Origin: Variovorax brevis
Lineage (GTDB): Bacteria; Pseudomonadota; Gammaproteobacteria; Burkholderiales; Burkholderiaceae_C
Direction: 5' to 3'
Length of the DNA: 64,000 nt
NCBI RefSeq assembly: GCF_030317105.1
Contig: NZ_JASZYG010000004.1
Location: 248,001 to 312,000, forward strand
Below are positions 37,439 through 45,491 of this stretch, piece by piece. The notes under the pieces were generated by a model, which made no database searches, was not told the origin of the DNA, and was given only the letters and a program-made list of their open reading frames with translations. A program made the position numbers and the translations under genes. The first letter of the stretch is position 1, and every line of letters starts with the position of its first letter.

Positions 37439-38734
37439 TCAAGGGCGCTGCATGCGGCAGGTCGTGGGCATTTCGGCGCGCTCGGCTGAAATGGTCTTGA
37501 TCACGCGAAAGCCATAACCCGAGCCTTCCACGTCGAACTGCACGCCCGGCGCGCCCACCTTGTCCATGAGCCCGACGACCAGCGGTTGCTGGAACTGGTG
37601 GTCCGACGCGCGCATGCGCCCGCGCTGCCCGGCGAAGCTCACATCGGCATTTTCGAGTGCGCGTGCCACGGCAATGGCATCGGTGCTGCCCGCGCGTTCC
37701 AATGATTGCGCCAGCGCCTCCATCAACAGTTGCATGCGCATGTGCACGTAGTCGTCGGCGGCCTTTGGAAAGCGCGCGCGAAAGGACTTGTAGAAGGCTT
37801 CCGACTCGGCGGTCTGCACGTTGGGCAGCCAGTCCGCGACCGCCACCACGCGGCCGACACCGGCGTCGCCGATGGCCGCCGGCGCGCCCAAGGCGTTGCC
37901 ATAGAAGGTGTAGAACTTGCCCTGGTAGCCGGCTTCACGCGCGGCCTTCACGAGCAGCGTCAGGTCATTGCCCCAGTTGCCGGTGATCACCGCTTGCGCG
38001 CCACTGGCCATGATCTTCGTCGCGTAGGGCGAGAAGTCCTTGACGCGGCCCATCGGGTGCAGTTCATCGCCCACGATGTCCACGTCGGGCCGCAGTTGGG
38101 TGAGTTGCCGTTTCGACTCGCGCAGCACGGCCTGGCCGAAGCTGTAGTCCTGGCCGATCAGGTAGGCGCGCTTGACCGACTTGTCGTCCTTGATGACTTC
38201 CATCAATGCCGTCACGCGCATGTCGGCATGCGCGTCGAAGCGGAAGTGCCAGAAGCTGCAACGCTCGTTGGTGAGCGCCGGATCCACCGCCGAATAGTTG
38301 AGGAAGATCACGCGGCGCGCCGGATCGCGCTCGTTGTTCTTTTCAATCGCATCGAGCAGCGCGGCCGCTGTTGCCGAAGAGTTGCCCTGCAGCACGATGC
38401 GCGCGCCGTCGTCCATGGCCGAGCGCAAGGCAGAGAGGGCTTCCTCGTTCTGCCCTTTGCTGTCGTAGCGGTCGATCTGCAGTTGCCTCGCCCCGCCGGG
38501 CAGCTTGACGCCGCCGCGCTGGTTGACGCGTTCCGTCGCCCACAGCAGGTTGCGGTAGACCGCCTCGCCGGTGTTGGCGAAGGGCCCGCTCATGCTTTCG
38601 ATGAGCGCCAACCGGATCGGCCCTGAAGACTGCGCATGCGCTGTCGATGACAAGGCCGACGCGAAGGCCGCGCCACATAGCGTCGCAACGCCCAATTTCA
38701 AGGCCTTGCGTCGTTGAAAAACAGTGAAATTCAT
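37439..38734 (-). CDS. ABC transporter substrate-binding protein, Leu/Ile/Val type (orphan)
   Basis: A 431-residue periplasmic binding protein of the HAAT family without permease or ATPase genes beside it. The N-terminus FQRRKALKLGVATLCG resembles a twin-arginine signal, with cleavage after AHA. The mature part starts SSGPIRLALIESMSGPFANTG and includes QDYSFGQAVLRESKRQL. It is only distantly similar to the two binding proteins of the liv operon. It may use permeases encoded elsewhere, or act as a scavenging receptor. Ligand unknown. Confidence 0.85.
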   Translation of the reverse strand: MNFTVFQRRKALKLGVATLCGAAFASALSSTAHAQSSGPIRLALIESMSGPFANTGEAVYRNLLWATERVNQRGGVKLPGGARQLQIDRYDSKGQNEEALSALRSAMDDGARIVLQGNSSATAAALLDAIEKNNERDPARRVIFLNYSAVDPALTNERCSFWHFRFDAHADMRVTALMEVIKDDKSVKRAYLIGQDYSFGQAVLRESKRQLTQLRPDVDIVGDELHPMGRVKDFSPYATKIMASGAQAVITGNWGNDLTLLVKAAREAGYQGKFYTFYGNALGAPAAIGDAGVGRVVAVADWLPNVQTAESEAFYKSFRARFPKAADDYVHMRMQLLMEALAQSLERAGSTDAIAVARALENADVSFAGQRGRMRASDHQFQQPLVVGLMDKVGAPGVQFDVEGSGYGFRVIKTISAERAEMPTTCRMQRP

Positions 38735-38737
38735 TCT

Positions 38738-38744
38738 CTTGAAA
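38738..38744 (+). promoter_or_regulatory. Possible heat-shock -35 element before hsp20
   Basis: CTTGAAA matches the -35 consensus of sigma-32 promoters and lies 90 bases before the hsp20 start. A convincing -10 (CCCCAT-like) at the right distance is not present; only CTCCTAGAT is seen. A sigma-70-like alternative, TTGAAA with 17 bases to GTTTAT, lies closer to the gene. Weak evidence either way. Confidence 0.25.
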
Positions 38745-38833
38745 CCCCTGCCCGCGCTCCTAGATGGGATGCATGCGGCACTCATGGTTGAAAGGCCGCG
38801 AAGTGTAAGTGTTTATCCACCAAGGAGTCCCAC

Positions 38834-39202
38834 ATGTTTTTCGCACCCGCTGTTCGCACCCGTACCTATGTTCCGCGCTCGTTTGATCGCAGCGTCGAAC
38901 GCTTCTTCAATGACGCCTTTGCGCCGCAGCGTTCGCTGAACGTCGAACAGGACGACAAGAGCTGGACCATCACGCTCGACGTGCCGGGCCTCTCGCGTGA
39001 AGACCTCACCATCTCGATCGAAGACGCCGTGGTGCGCATCGAGAGCAAGGCCGACGCCAAGCGCCAGTTCAAGGCGGCCTATGAACTGCCGCTGGAAATC
39101 GACGTGGCCACCAGCGAAGCCAAGCTCGAAAACGGCGTGCTCACGCTCAAGCTCGGCAAGAAAGTGCCCGTGAGCAACGTGAGCCAACTGACCATCAGCT
39201 GA
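38834..39202 (+). CDS. Small heat shock protein, Hsp20 family
   Basis: A 122-residue alpha-crystallin-domain chaperone. The domain runs from about residue 33 to 120: SWTITLDVPGLSREDLTISI early and the conserved ENGVLTLKLGKK near residue 97. The N-terminal arm is short (about 30 residues) with FFNDAFAP. It would hold unfolding proteins in an ATP-independent way. AAGGAG precedes the ATG. Single gene with its own terminator (39235-39260). Confidence 0.92.
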   Translation: MFFAPAVRTRTYVPRSFDRSVERFFNDAFAPQRSLNVEQDDKSWTITLDVPGLSREDLTISIEDAVVRIESKADAKRQFKAAYELPLEIDVATSEAKLENGVLTLKLGKKVPVSNVSQLTIS

Positions 39203-39234
39203 TCGCCCCTTCACCCTACCCTGTCTCCTCTTGG

Positions 39235-39260
39235 GCCCGCCTGCTGGCGGGCATTTTTTT
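39235..39260 (+). terminator. Intrinsic terminator of hsp20
   Basis: GCCCGCC and GGCGGGC pair perfectly around TGCT and are followed by A then seven T. It ends a few bases before the converging tsaD stop. Confidence 0.9.
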
Positions 39261-39268
39261 GCGCGGCG

Positions 39269-40309
39269 CTATGCGGCGACCGGCAGCGAATCCAGGGGCC
39301 AGCGCGGCTTGACGTTGAAGTCGTAGCGATCGTTCGGCTGCTCCAGGCCCGCTTGGATGCGCATGGCCGCCGCCATGGCGATCATGGCGCCGTTGTCGGT
39401 GCACAAATGCAGTTCGGGATAGTGCACGCGCACGCCGCGCTTGGCGCATGCGGCGTTCAATTGATCGCGCAGCGAACGGTTGGCACCCACGCCACCGGCG
39501 ACCACCAAGCGCTTGAGGCCGGTGCGCTCCAGCGCCGTCATCGATTTTTTGAGCAGCACCTCGACGATGGCGGCTTGCGTGGATGCGGCCAGGTCGCTCT
39601 TGCGTGCTTCCAGTTCGTCGCCGAGTTTGCGCGCCTGCGTCAGCACGGCGGTCTTCAGGCCCGCGAACGAAAAATCGAGATCGCCGCTGTGCAGCAAGGG
39701 GCGAGGGAGCTTGAAGGCCGCGGGGTCGCCGTTTTCCGCCAGCTTGGCAAGCCACGGGCCGCCCGGATAAGGCAACCCCATCAGCTTGGCGCTCTTGTCG
39801 AAGGCCTCTCCCGCCGCGTCGTCGATGGTTTCGCCCAGCACCTGGTAGTGGCCGACGCCATCGACTTCCATCAGTTGCGTGTGTCCGCCCGACACGAGCA
39901 GCGCCACGAAGGGAAATTCGGGCGGATCGGCACTGAGGAAGGGCGAGAGCAGATGCCCTTCGAGGTGATGAACTCCCAGCACGGGCTTGCCCAGCGCGGC
40001 GCCCAGCGCGCAGGCCACGCCCGCACCCACCAGCAAGGCGCCTGCGAGGCCGGGGCCGCGCGTGTAGGCAACCACGTCAACGTCGGCGACGGTCTTGCCG
40101 GCTTCGTCGAGCACGGCCTGCGTCAGGGGCAGCACGCGCCGGATATGGTCGCGACTGGCCAACTCGGGCACCACGCCGCCGTAGGCCTGGTGCATCGAAA
40201 TCTGGCTGTGCAGGGCGTGCGCCGACAAGCGGGGCACGGCCGCGCCCTCGACTTCGACCATGGCGACGCCAGTTTCATCGCAGGATGATTCAATTCCCAG
40301 AACAAGCAT
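39269..40309 (-). CDS. tsaD: tRNA threonylcarbamoyladenosine transferase TsaD
   Basis: Catalyses the last step of t6A modification at position 37 of ANN-decoding tRNAs with TsaB and TsaE. 346 residues, normal size. The metal ligands are in VHHLEGH (about 110-116); N-terminal [12 protein letters not shown] and the ASNAK-fold glycine loops LVSGGHTQL and [11 protein letters not shown] are present. The start at MLVLGIE (40309) is the family start. It is divergent from nasR. In many proteobacteria tsaD neighbours rpsU; here they are 15 kb apart. Confidence 0.96.
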   Translation of the reverse strand: MLVLGIESSCDETGVAMVEVEGAAVPRLSAHALHSQISMHQAYGGVVPELASRDHIRRVLPLTQAVLDEAGKTVADVDVVAYTRGPGLAGALLVGAGVACALGAALGKPVLGVHHLEGHLLSPFLSADPPEFPFVALLVSGGHTQLMEVDGVGHYQVLGETIDDAAGEAFDKSAKLMGLPYPGGPWLAKLAENGDPAAFKLPRPLLHSGDLDFSFAGLKTAVLTQARKLGDELEARKSDLAASTQAAIVEVLLKKSMTALERTGLKRLVVAGGVGANRSLRDQLNAACAKRGVRVHYPELHLCTDNGAMIAMAAAMRIQAGLEQPNDRYDFNVKPRWPLDSLPVAA

Positions 40310-40401
40310 GGGTCGAGTGTAGGTGGGCGCTCGATTCGGGGCATGAATGTTGCTGGATGCCCTGCCAATGCCGACGCCCAAATCCACATGATGACCCCAC
40401 G

Positions 40402-41667
40402 ATGAAATCCGGATTGAGCTTTCTCGTTGCAGCCCGACGCTGCGAAATCGACGAACTGGACCAGTTGGCGCGCACCAGCGAGTTGGTGGGCACCATCGGC
40501 CGGCTGGTTCACGCACTGCAGCGCGAGCGCGGGCTTTCCAACATCCTGCTGGCGTCGCGCGGCAAGCACTTTGTCTCGCAACGCAGCGCGCAAATCGGCG
40601 AATGCATCCGCCTGGAACAGGACGTGCGCGCAGGCTTCGACCGTCTGGAGACGGGCAGCCAGCGCATTGGCAGCGGCACGCGCCTGTTCAGCCGCGTCGC
40701 CTGGGTGTTGCCAGGGCTGGACGCCCTGCCCGCCCTGCGCCGACGCATTGGCGCGCTGGAAATCGATGCCGCACAGGCCACTGCCGGATTCGCCAAGCTG
40801 ATCGCGGGCCTGCTGGCCGTCGTGTTCGAAGCCGCCGACGGCGCGACCGACCCCGAGATCTCGCGCCTGCTCGCGGCCCTCTTCAATTTCATGCAGGGCA
40901 AGGAATTCGCCGGGCAGGAGCGCGCGCGCGGCGCGGCCGCCTTCGCCGAAGGGCGCACCGACAAGGCGGGCCAGGAACAGTGGCTGCAGTTGATCGCGGC
41001 GCAGGAGCGCTGCTTCAACGTCTTTGCCGACTTCGCCGGCCCCGCCCTGCGCGAGGTCTGGCGTGCCAGCCAGCCGATGGCCGAAGTGGCTGAACTCGAA
41101 CGGCTTCGCCGCATGGCAACCACCGCCCCGCCCGGTACCGCGCTGGACAGTGAACTCAGCACGGCGTGGTTCGACTGCTGTTCATTGCGCATCGATGCCA
41201 TGAGGGATGTCGAAGACCGTCTTGCCGCAGATCTGCGCGTGCTGTGCACGCGCAAGATTGCCGAAGCCCGCACGGAGGCGGACGCCAACCAGGCCCTGCT
41301 CGATCAGCTGGGCAACGCGGCCCCGGGCGCAGCCGCTTTTTTCGACGACGGGCAGGCGCCCGAGGCCGCACCGCAGGCGGCTTCCAGCACCTACGGCCAC
41401 CAACTCGAACGCTCGGTGCTCGACATGCTGCAGGAGCAGTCGCAACGCCTGCAGGCCATGAGCGATGAACTCGACACCGTGCGTGCCGGCCTGAACGAGC
41501 GCAAGCTGGTCGAGCGAGCCAAGGGCCTGCTCATGGCCCACCGCCGCATGAGCGAGCAGGACGCCCACAAGATGCTGCGCCAAACCGCCATGAACCAGAA
41601 CCGGCGCTTGGTCGACGTGGCCGAATCGGTGCTGTCGATGGCCGAATACCTGCCAAGCGGAAACTGA
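40402..41667 (+). CDS. nasR: Nitrate-responsive antiterminator NasR (NIT and ANTAR domains)
   Basis: A 421-residue two-domain regulator. Residues about 20-270 form the helical nitrate/nitrite-sensing NIT domain, with the [13 protein letters not shown] motif near residue 37. Residues about 340-418 form an ANTAR RNA-binding domain: a coiled coil, [20 protein letters not shown], then [24 protein letters not shown]. In Klebsiella, NasR with nitrate binds the nasF leader and prevents termination. The matching RNA target lies directly downstream (41817-41950), which makes the assignment firm. No strong ribosome binding site is seen; the start MKSGLSF fits the family. Confidence 0.94.
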   Translation: MKSGLSFLVAARRCEIDELDQLARTSELVGTIGRLVHALQRERGLSNILLASRGKHFVSQRSAQIGECIRLEQDVRAGFDRLETGSQRIGSGTRLFSRVAWVLPGLDALPALRRRIGALEIDAAQATAGFAKLIAGLLAVVFEAADGATDPEISRLLAALFNFMQGKEFAGQERARGAAAFAEGRTDKAGQEQWLQLIAAQERCFNVFADFAGPALREVWRASQPMAEVAELERLRRMATTAPPGTALDSELSTAWFDCCSLRIDAMRDVEDRLAADLRVLCTRKIAEARTEADANQALLDQLGNAAPGAAAFFDDGQAPEAAPQAASSTYGHQLERSVLDMLQEQSQRLQAMSDELDTVRAGLNERKLVERAKGLLMAHRRMSEQDAHKMLRQTAMNQNRRLVDVAESVLSMAEYLPSGN

Positions 41668-41677
41668 ATTGGTGCGC

Positions 41678-41694
41678 TGCACAAGGAATGTGCC
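41678..41694 (+). promoter_or_regulatory. NtrC-type enhancer site
   Basis: GCAC-N7-GTGC at 41679-41693 has the same half-sites and spacing as the NtrC sites of E. coli glnAp2. It begins 11 bases after the nasR stop and is centred about 127 bases before the start point predicted from the sigma-54 promoter, a normal enhancer distance. An overlapping GTGC-GCT-GCAC palindrome at 41673-41682 is not of NtrC form. Confidence 0.65.
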
Positions 41695-41749
41695 CGTGCG
41701 GCGTTCTGGGCTGTATTGGCCTTTTGCCTAAATCCAGCATGGATCCGTC

Positions 41750-41766
41750 GCTATCTATTTGATAGC
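41750..41766. repeat. Small hairpin, GCTATC/GATAGC
   Basis: GCTATC and GATAGC pair around TATTT, between the NtrC-type site and the sigma-54 promoter. I associate similar GCTATC-type hairpins with intergenic DNA in Comamonadaceae. It is AT-rich for this region and could also help bend the DNA between enhancer and promoter. Confidence 0.45.
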
Positions 41767-41786
41767 AAAGAGTAGCTCCAAACAGT

Positions 41787-41802
41787 TGGCACGCCACTTG
41801 CT
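41787..41802 (+). promoter_or_regulatory. Sigma-54 (RpoN) promoter of the nas operon
   Basis: TGGCAC-N5-TTGCT matches the RpoN consensus at every conserved base, with GG (-24) and GC (-12) ten bases apart. Transcription would begin near 41813, about four bases before the first leader hairpin. The nas structural genes are therefore expected to need NtrC or another enhancer-binding activator under nitrogen limitation. Confidence 0.88.
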
Positions 41803-41816
41803 TACATCTCCGGCAT

Positions 41817-41865
41817 AGACCAACGAAGGTCTTCAGGCAGGCGGCACCCAACGGCGGGTGTTGCC
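41817..41865 (+). promoter_or_regulatory. Dual-hairpin ANTAR (NasR) binding element
   Basis: Two stem-loops with six-base loops stand seven bases apart. P1: AGACC / GGTCT with loop AACGAA (41822-41827). P2: ten pairs, 41840-41849 with 41856-41865, two of them G-U, loop AACGGC (41850-41855). Both loops have A at position 1 and G at position 4, the pattern known for ANTAR targets. NasR dimers bound here would favour readthrough of the terminator that begins 14 bases later. Confidence 0.88.
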
Positions 41866-41878
41866 GACCCAACAGGAC

Positions 41879-41956
41879 AAAGGCGTCCTTGCCCGCATGC
41901 GCTCGTTTCAACAACACGAGCAACGCATGCACGGCAAGGACGCCTTTTTTGTTTTT
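41879..41956 (+). terminator. Leader terminator (attenuator) of the nas operon
   Basis: AAAGGCGTCCTTGCC (41879-41893) pairs with GGCAAGGACGCCTTT (41933-41947), and the stem continues inward through GCATGCG/CGCATGC and CTCGT/ACGAG. It is followed by TTTTTTGTTTTT. This is by far the longest terminator in the window, placed between the NasR element and nrtA. Without nitrate-bound NasR most transcripts should end here. Confidence 0.92.
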
Positions 41957-41986
41957 CGCTTTGTTGTTTTGACCGGAGTTCGCCCC

Positions 41987-43237
41987 ATGACCACCGATGC
42001 GCTGAAGTTCAAGTTAAGCCGACGCACCGTGCTGAAAACCGCCGCCCTCGGCGCGGTCGGCATCGACCCCGCCCTGCGCGCCGCCGTCTGGGCGCAAGGC
42101 TCGGACAAGCCCGAGAAGGAAGAAGTCAAGATCGGCTTCATTCCGCTCACCGACTGCGCCAGCGTCGTGATGGCCTCGGTGCTGGGCATCGACAAGAAGT
42201 ACGGCGTGAAGATCGTGCCCAGCAAGGAAGCGAGCTGGGCCGGCGTGCGCGACAAGCTGGTCAATGGCGACCTCGACTTCGCCCACGTGCTCTACGGCCT
42301 GGTGTACGGCGTGCACCTGGGCATCGGCGGCCCGAAGAAGGACATGGCCGTGCTGATGACGCTGAACAACAACGGGCAGGCGATCACGCTGAGCAAGAAG
42401 ATCGCGGACAAGGGCGCGGTCGACGGCCCGTCGCTGGCCAAGCTGATGGCCACCGACAAGCGCGAATACACCTTCGCGCAGACCTTCCCGACCGGCACGC
42501 ACGCCATGTGGCTCTACTACTGGATGGCGGCCAGCGGCATCAACCCGCTGAAGGACGCCAAGTCCATCGTGGTGCCGCCACCGCAGATGGTGGCCAACAT
42601 GCGCATCGGCAACATGGACGGTTTCTGCGTGGGCGAACCCTGGGGCCAGCGCGCCATCATGGACGGCATCGGCATCACCGCCATCACCACGCAGGACATC
42701 TGGAAGGACCATCCCGAGAAGGTGCTGGGCACCACCGCCGACTTCGCGAAGAAGTACCCCAACACCTCGCGCGCCGTGACGGCCGCCATCCTCGAAGCCG
42801 GCAAGTGGATCGACACCGGCCTGCAGAACAAGAACAAGATGGCCGAGACGATCGCCGAGAAGAGCTACGTCAACACCAGCGTCGATGCGATCAACCAGCG
42901 CATCCTGGGCCGCTACACCAACGGCCTGGGCAAGAACTGGGACGACCCGAACTACATGAAGTTCTACAACGATGGTGCGGCGACCTTTCCGTACCTGTCG
43001 GACGGCATGTGGTTCCTCACGCAGCACAAGCGTTGGGGTTTGCTGAAGGAGCATCCGGACTACCTGAAGGTGGCGACGGAAATCAACCGCATCGACATCT
43101 ACAAGCAGGCCGCTACTGCCACAAAAACACCAGTGCCCAAGGACGTGCTGCGCACCAGCAAGCTGATGGACGGCGTGGTGTGGGACGGCAAGAACCCCAA
43201 GGCCTATGCCGACGCGTTCAAGCTCAACGCGGCCTGA
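41987..43237 (+). CDS. nrtA: Nitrate ABC transporter substrate-binding protein NrtA
   Basis: Periplasmic nitrate receptor of the NrtA/CmpA/SsuA group, 416 residues. The N-terminus carries a twin-arginine signal (SRRTVLKTAALGAVG), so it is exported folded through Tat. The mature protein opens with EEVKIGFIPLTDCASVVMAS and contains the family motif FPTGTHAMWLYYWMAASGI. The ATG at 41987 follows CCGGAG and the leader terminator; the long open frame before it is just the leader. First structural gene of the nas operon, 10 bases before nrtB. Confidence 0.93.
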   Translation: MTTDALKFKLSRRTVLKTAALGAVGIDPALRAAVWAQGSDKPEKEEVKIGFIPLTDCASVVMASVLGIDKKYGVKIVPSKEASWAGVRDKLVNGDLDFAHVLYGLVYGVHLGIGGPKKDMAVLMTLNNNGQAITLSKKIADKGAVDGPSLAKLMATDKREYTFAQTFPTGTHAMWLYYWMAASGINPLKDAKSIVVPPPQMVANMRIGNMDGFCVGEPWGQRAIMDGIGITAITTQDIWKDHPEKVLGTTADFAKKYPNTSRAVTAAILEAGKWIDTGLQNKNKMAETIAEKSYVNTSVDAINQRILGRYTNGLGKNWDDPNYMKFYNDGAATFPYLSDGMWFLTQHKRWGLLKEHPDYLKVATEINRIDIYKQAATATKTPVPKDVLRTSKLMDGVVWDGKNPKAYADAFKLNAA

Positions 43238-43247
43238 GGAGAACACG

Positions 43248-44186
43248 ATGGTCAGCGCTGTCTTCCACTCTCCGCTCGAGGCTGCTCTCCCTCTCCCGCA
43301 CGCTGGAGAGGGTCGGGGCGAGGCCATGGCCCGTGCCGAAGCTGCCCCTCACCCCCGCCCTCTCCCCGGAGGGGCGAGGGAGCAAATCGCGCGCAGGTCG
43401 ACTGACTTGCGTTGGCTCTGGATGCGCGTGCTGGCACCGCTCGCCGGCTTCGGCCTGCTGGTGCTGATCTGGGAACTGATCGCGCTGCGCAGCGCGGGCA
43501 CCTTCCCTGCCCCCTACGAAACCTGGCTGCAGGCCGTGAAGGTGTTCAGCGATCCGTTCTACAGCAACGGGCCGAACGACCAGGGCGTGGGCTGGAACGT
43601 GCTGTCATCGCTGCAACGTGTGGCGCTGGGCTTTGGCCTGGCAGCAGCGGTGGGTATTCCGGCGGGCTTTGCGATCGGGCGCTTCGAGTTCCTGGCGCGC
43701 ATGTTCAACCCGCTCATCAGCCTGCTGCGGCCGGTGTCGCCGCTGGCGTGGCTGCCGATCGGCTTGCTGGTCTTCAAGGGCGCCAATCCGGCGGCCATCT
43801 GGACCATCTTCATCTGCTCGATCTGGCCCATGGTCATCAACACGGCGGTCGGCGTGCAGCGCGTGCCGAGCGACTACATGAACGTTGCCAAGGTGCTCAA
43901 CCTCAGCGAGTGGAAGATCATCACCAAGATCCTCTTTCCGGCCGTGCTGCCCTACATGCTGACGGGCGTGCGCCTCGCGGTCGGCACCGCGTGGCTCGTG
44001 ATCGTCGCGGCCGAGATGCTGACCGGCGGCGTCGGCATCGGCTTCTGGGTGTGGGACGAGTGGAACAACCTCAACGTCAAGAACATCATCATCGCGATCT
44101 TCGTGATCGGCATCGTCGGCCTGATCCTCGAATTCGCGCTCATCAAGATTGCAACTGCGTTCACGTTTGAAGAGGTGAAGTCATGA
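43248..44186 (+). CDS. nrtB: Nitrate ABC transporter permease NrtB, with a repeat inserted in frame
   Basis: Inner-membrane permease of the nitrate importer, 312 residues. From about residue 60 it is a normal NrtB/SsuC-type permease with the EAA loop VPSDYMNVAKVLNLSEWKII (about 207-226). Residues about 13-46 are translated from a GC-rich repeat (43284-43385, 102 bases, a multiple of three). The ATG at 43248 has AGGAG six bases before it and the expected distance from nrtA, so translation very likely passes through the repeat. A later ATG at 43421 (MRVLAPL) lacks such a site. The extra segment is hydrophilic and cytoplasmic. Confidence 0.88.
   Translation: MVSAVFHSPLEAALPLPHAGEGRGEAMARAEAAPHPRPLPGGAREQIARRSTDLRWLWMRVLAPLAGFGLLVLIWELIALRSAGTFPAPYETWLQAVKVFSDPFYSNGPNDQGVGWNVLSSLQRVALGFGLAAAVGIPAGFAIGRFEFLARMFNPLISLLRPVSPLAWLPIGLLVFKGANPAAIWTIFICSIWPMVINTAVGVQRVPSDYMNVAKVLNLSEWKIITKILFPAVLPYMLTGVRLAVGTAWLVIVAAEMLTGGVGIGFWVWDEWNNLNVKNIIIAIFVIGIVGLILEFALIKIATAFTFEEVKS
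43284..43385. repeat. GC-rich dispersed repeat inside nrtB
   Basis: It opens with CTCTCCCTCTCCCGCACG paired with GGAGAGGG, has a variable centre, and closes with CCCTCTCCCCGGAGGGGCG, then AGGGAGCA. This is the same plan and closing text as the copies at 49401-49509 and 59490-59772. At 102 bases it keeps the nrtB frame open. Confidence 0.75.
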
Positions 44187-45019
44187 GTGCTGTCAGCGTA
44201 TTGCCGACCACAACCGTGGCGGACCGGAAATTCATCGACATCTCGGATGTCGAGCAGACCTTCAAGACACCCAAGGGCAGTTTCCAGGCGCTGCGCGACA
44301 TCAACCTCACCGTCGCCAAGGGAGAGTTCGTGGCCCTCATCGGTCACTCGGGCTGCGGCAAGTCGACGCTGCTGAACCTGATCGCCGGGCTGACGAAGCC
44401 CACCCAAGGCGTGCTCCTGTGCGCCAACAAGGAAATCGCCGGCCCCGGACCGGAGCGCGCCGTGGTGTTCCAGAACCATTCGCTGCTGCCCTGGCTCACC
44501 TGCTACGAGAACATTTATCTCGGCGTTGAGCGCGTGTTTGCCGCAACCGAGAAGAAGGCGCAACTGAAGGCGCGCACCGATGCGGCACTCGCACTGGTCG
44601 GCCTCACGCCTGCCACCCACAAGCGTCCGGGCGAGATCTCCGGCGGCATGAAACAGCGCGTCGGCATCGCCCGCGCGCTGGCAATGGAACCCAAGGTGCT
44701 GCTGATGGACGAGCCCTTCGGCGCGCTCGACGCACTGACCCGCGCGCGGCTGCAGGACGAACTGCTCGCCATCGTGCAAAAGACGCAGAGCACCGTCGTC
44801 ATGGTCACGCACGACGTGGACGAAGCCGTGCTGCTGTCCGACAAGATCGTGATGATGACCAACGGCCCCTCCGCCACCATCGGCGAGGTGCTCACCGTGA
44901 ACCTCGATCGCCCGCGCAACCGCGTGGAACTGGCGGAAGACCGGAACTACGTTCACTATCGAAAAGCCGTCATTGACTTCCTGTACACGCGCCAAGGTCA
45001 TGTGGAAAAGGCGGCTTGA
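44183..45019 (+). CDS. nrtD: Nitrate ABC transporter ATPase NrtD
   Basis: ATPase of the nitrate importer, 278 residues. Walker A GHSGCGKST at 54-62, the signature ISGGMKQRVGIARAL near residue 153 and Walker B LLMDEPFGALDALT. There is no C-terminal NrtC-like receptor domain, so a single ATPase probably works as a homodimer. The start overlaps the nrtB stop by four bases. Confidence 0.92.
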   Translation: MSAVSVLPTTTVADRKFIDISDVEQTFKTPKGSFQALRDINLTVAKGEFVALIGHSGCGKSTLLNLIAGLTKPTQGVLLCANKEIAGPGPERAVVFQNHSLLPWLTCYENIYLGVERVFAATEKKAQLKARTDAALALVGLTPATHKRPGEISGGMKQRVGIARALAMEPKVLLMDEPFGALDALTRARLQDELLAIVQKTQSTVVMVTHDVDEAVLLSDKIVMMTNGPSATIGEVLTVNLDRPRNRVELAEDRNYVHYRKAVIDFLYTRQGHVEKAA

Positions 45020-45068
45020 GCCAGCGCGCGCAATCGTTCGATCTCGACAACCAACGAGGAGCTTCACG

Positions 45069-45491
45069 ATGACCCCCCATCAAATCGAACTGGTGCAATC
45101 CAGCTTCGCCAAGGTCGTGCCGATTTCCGACCACGCCGCGGCACTTTTCTACACGCGGCTGTTCGAGCTTGCACCGGATGTGCGGGCGCTTTTCAAGGGC
45201 GACATGGTCGAGCAGGGACGCAAGCTCATGACGATGCTGGGCAGCGTCACGCGACAACTCAACAACCTCGACACGCTGGTGCCGGTGGCGCAGAAACTCG
45301 CCGTGCGGCACGTGGCCTACGGCGCGGAACCCGCGCACTACGCGGTGGTGGGCGCGGCGCTGATCGACACGCTCGACAAGGGCTTGGGAGCAGAGTTCAC
45401 CCCCGATGTGCGCACGGCCTGGGAGACGGCGTACGGCACGCTGTCGGGCGTGATGATCGCGGCGGCCGACAAGCCCGTTGCAGCCAACTGA
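45069..45491 (+). CDS. Single-domain globin (Vitreoscilla hemoglobin type)
   Basis: A 140-residue globin with the proximal histidine at residue 81 (LAVRHVAYG) and FTPDVRTAWETAYGTLSGVM at the end, as in flavohemoglobin heads and Vitreoscilla hemoglobin. No reductase domain is attached. AGGAG precedes the ATG. It sits in the nas operon between the nitrate transporter and the GAF gene, whose start follows its stop directly (TGAATG). A role in trapping or oxidising nitric oxide formed during nitrite reduction, or in electron delivery, is plausible but inferred from context only. Confidence 0.88.
   Translation: MTPHQIELVQSSFAKVVPISDHAAALFYTRLFELAPDVRALFKGDMVEQGRKLMTMLGSVTRQLNNLDTLVPVAQKLAVRHVAYGAEPAHYAVVGAALIDTLDKGLGAEFTPDVRTAWETAYGTLSGVMIAAADKPVAAN

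Noticed and set aside
41673..41682. GTGC-GCT-GCAC palindrome as another NtrC site
   Set aside because: The half-sites are in the inverted order relative to NtrC sites (GCAC then GTGC), so only the overlapping site at 41679-41693 was kept.
41858..41986. In-frame N-terminal extension of NrtA starting at 41858
   Set aside because: This stretch is the leader terminator; the Tat signal and ribosome binding site place the start at 41987.
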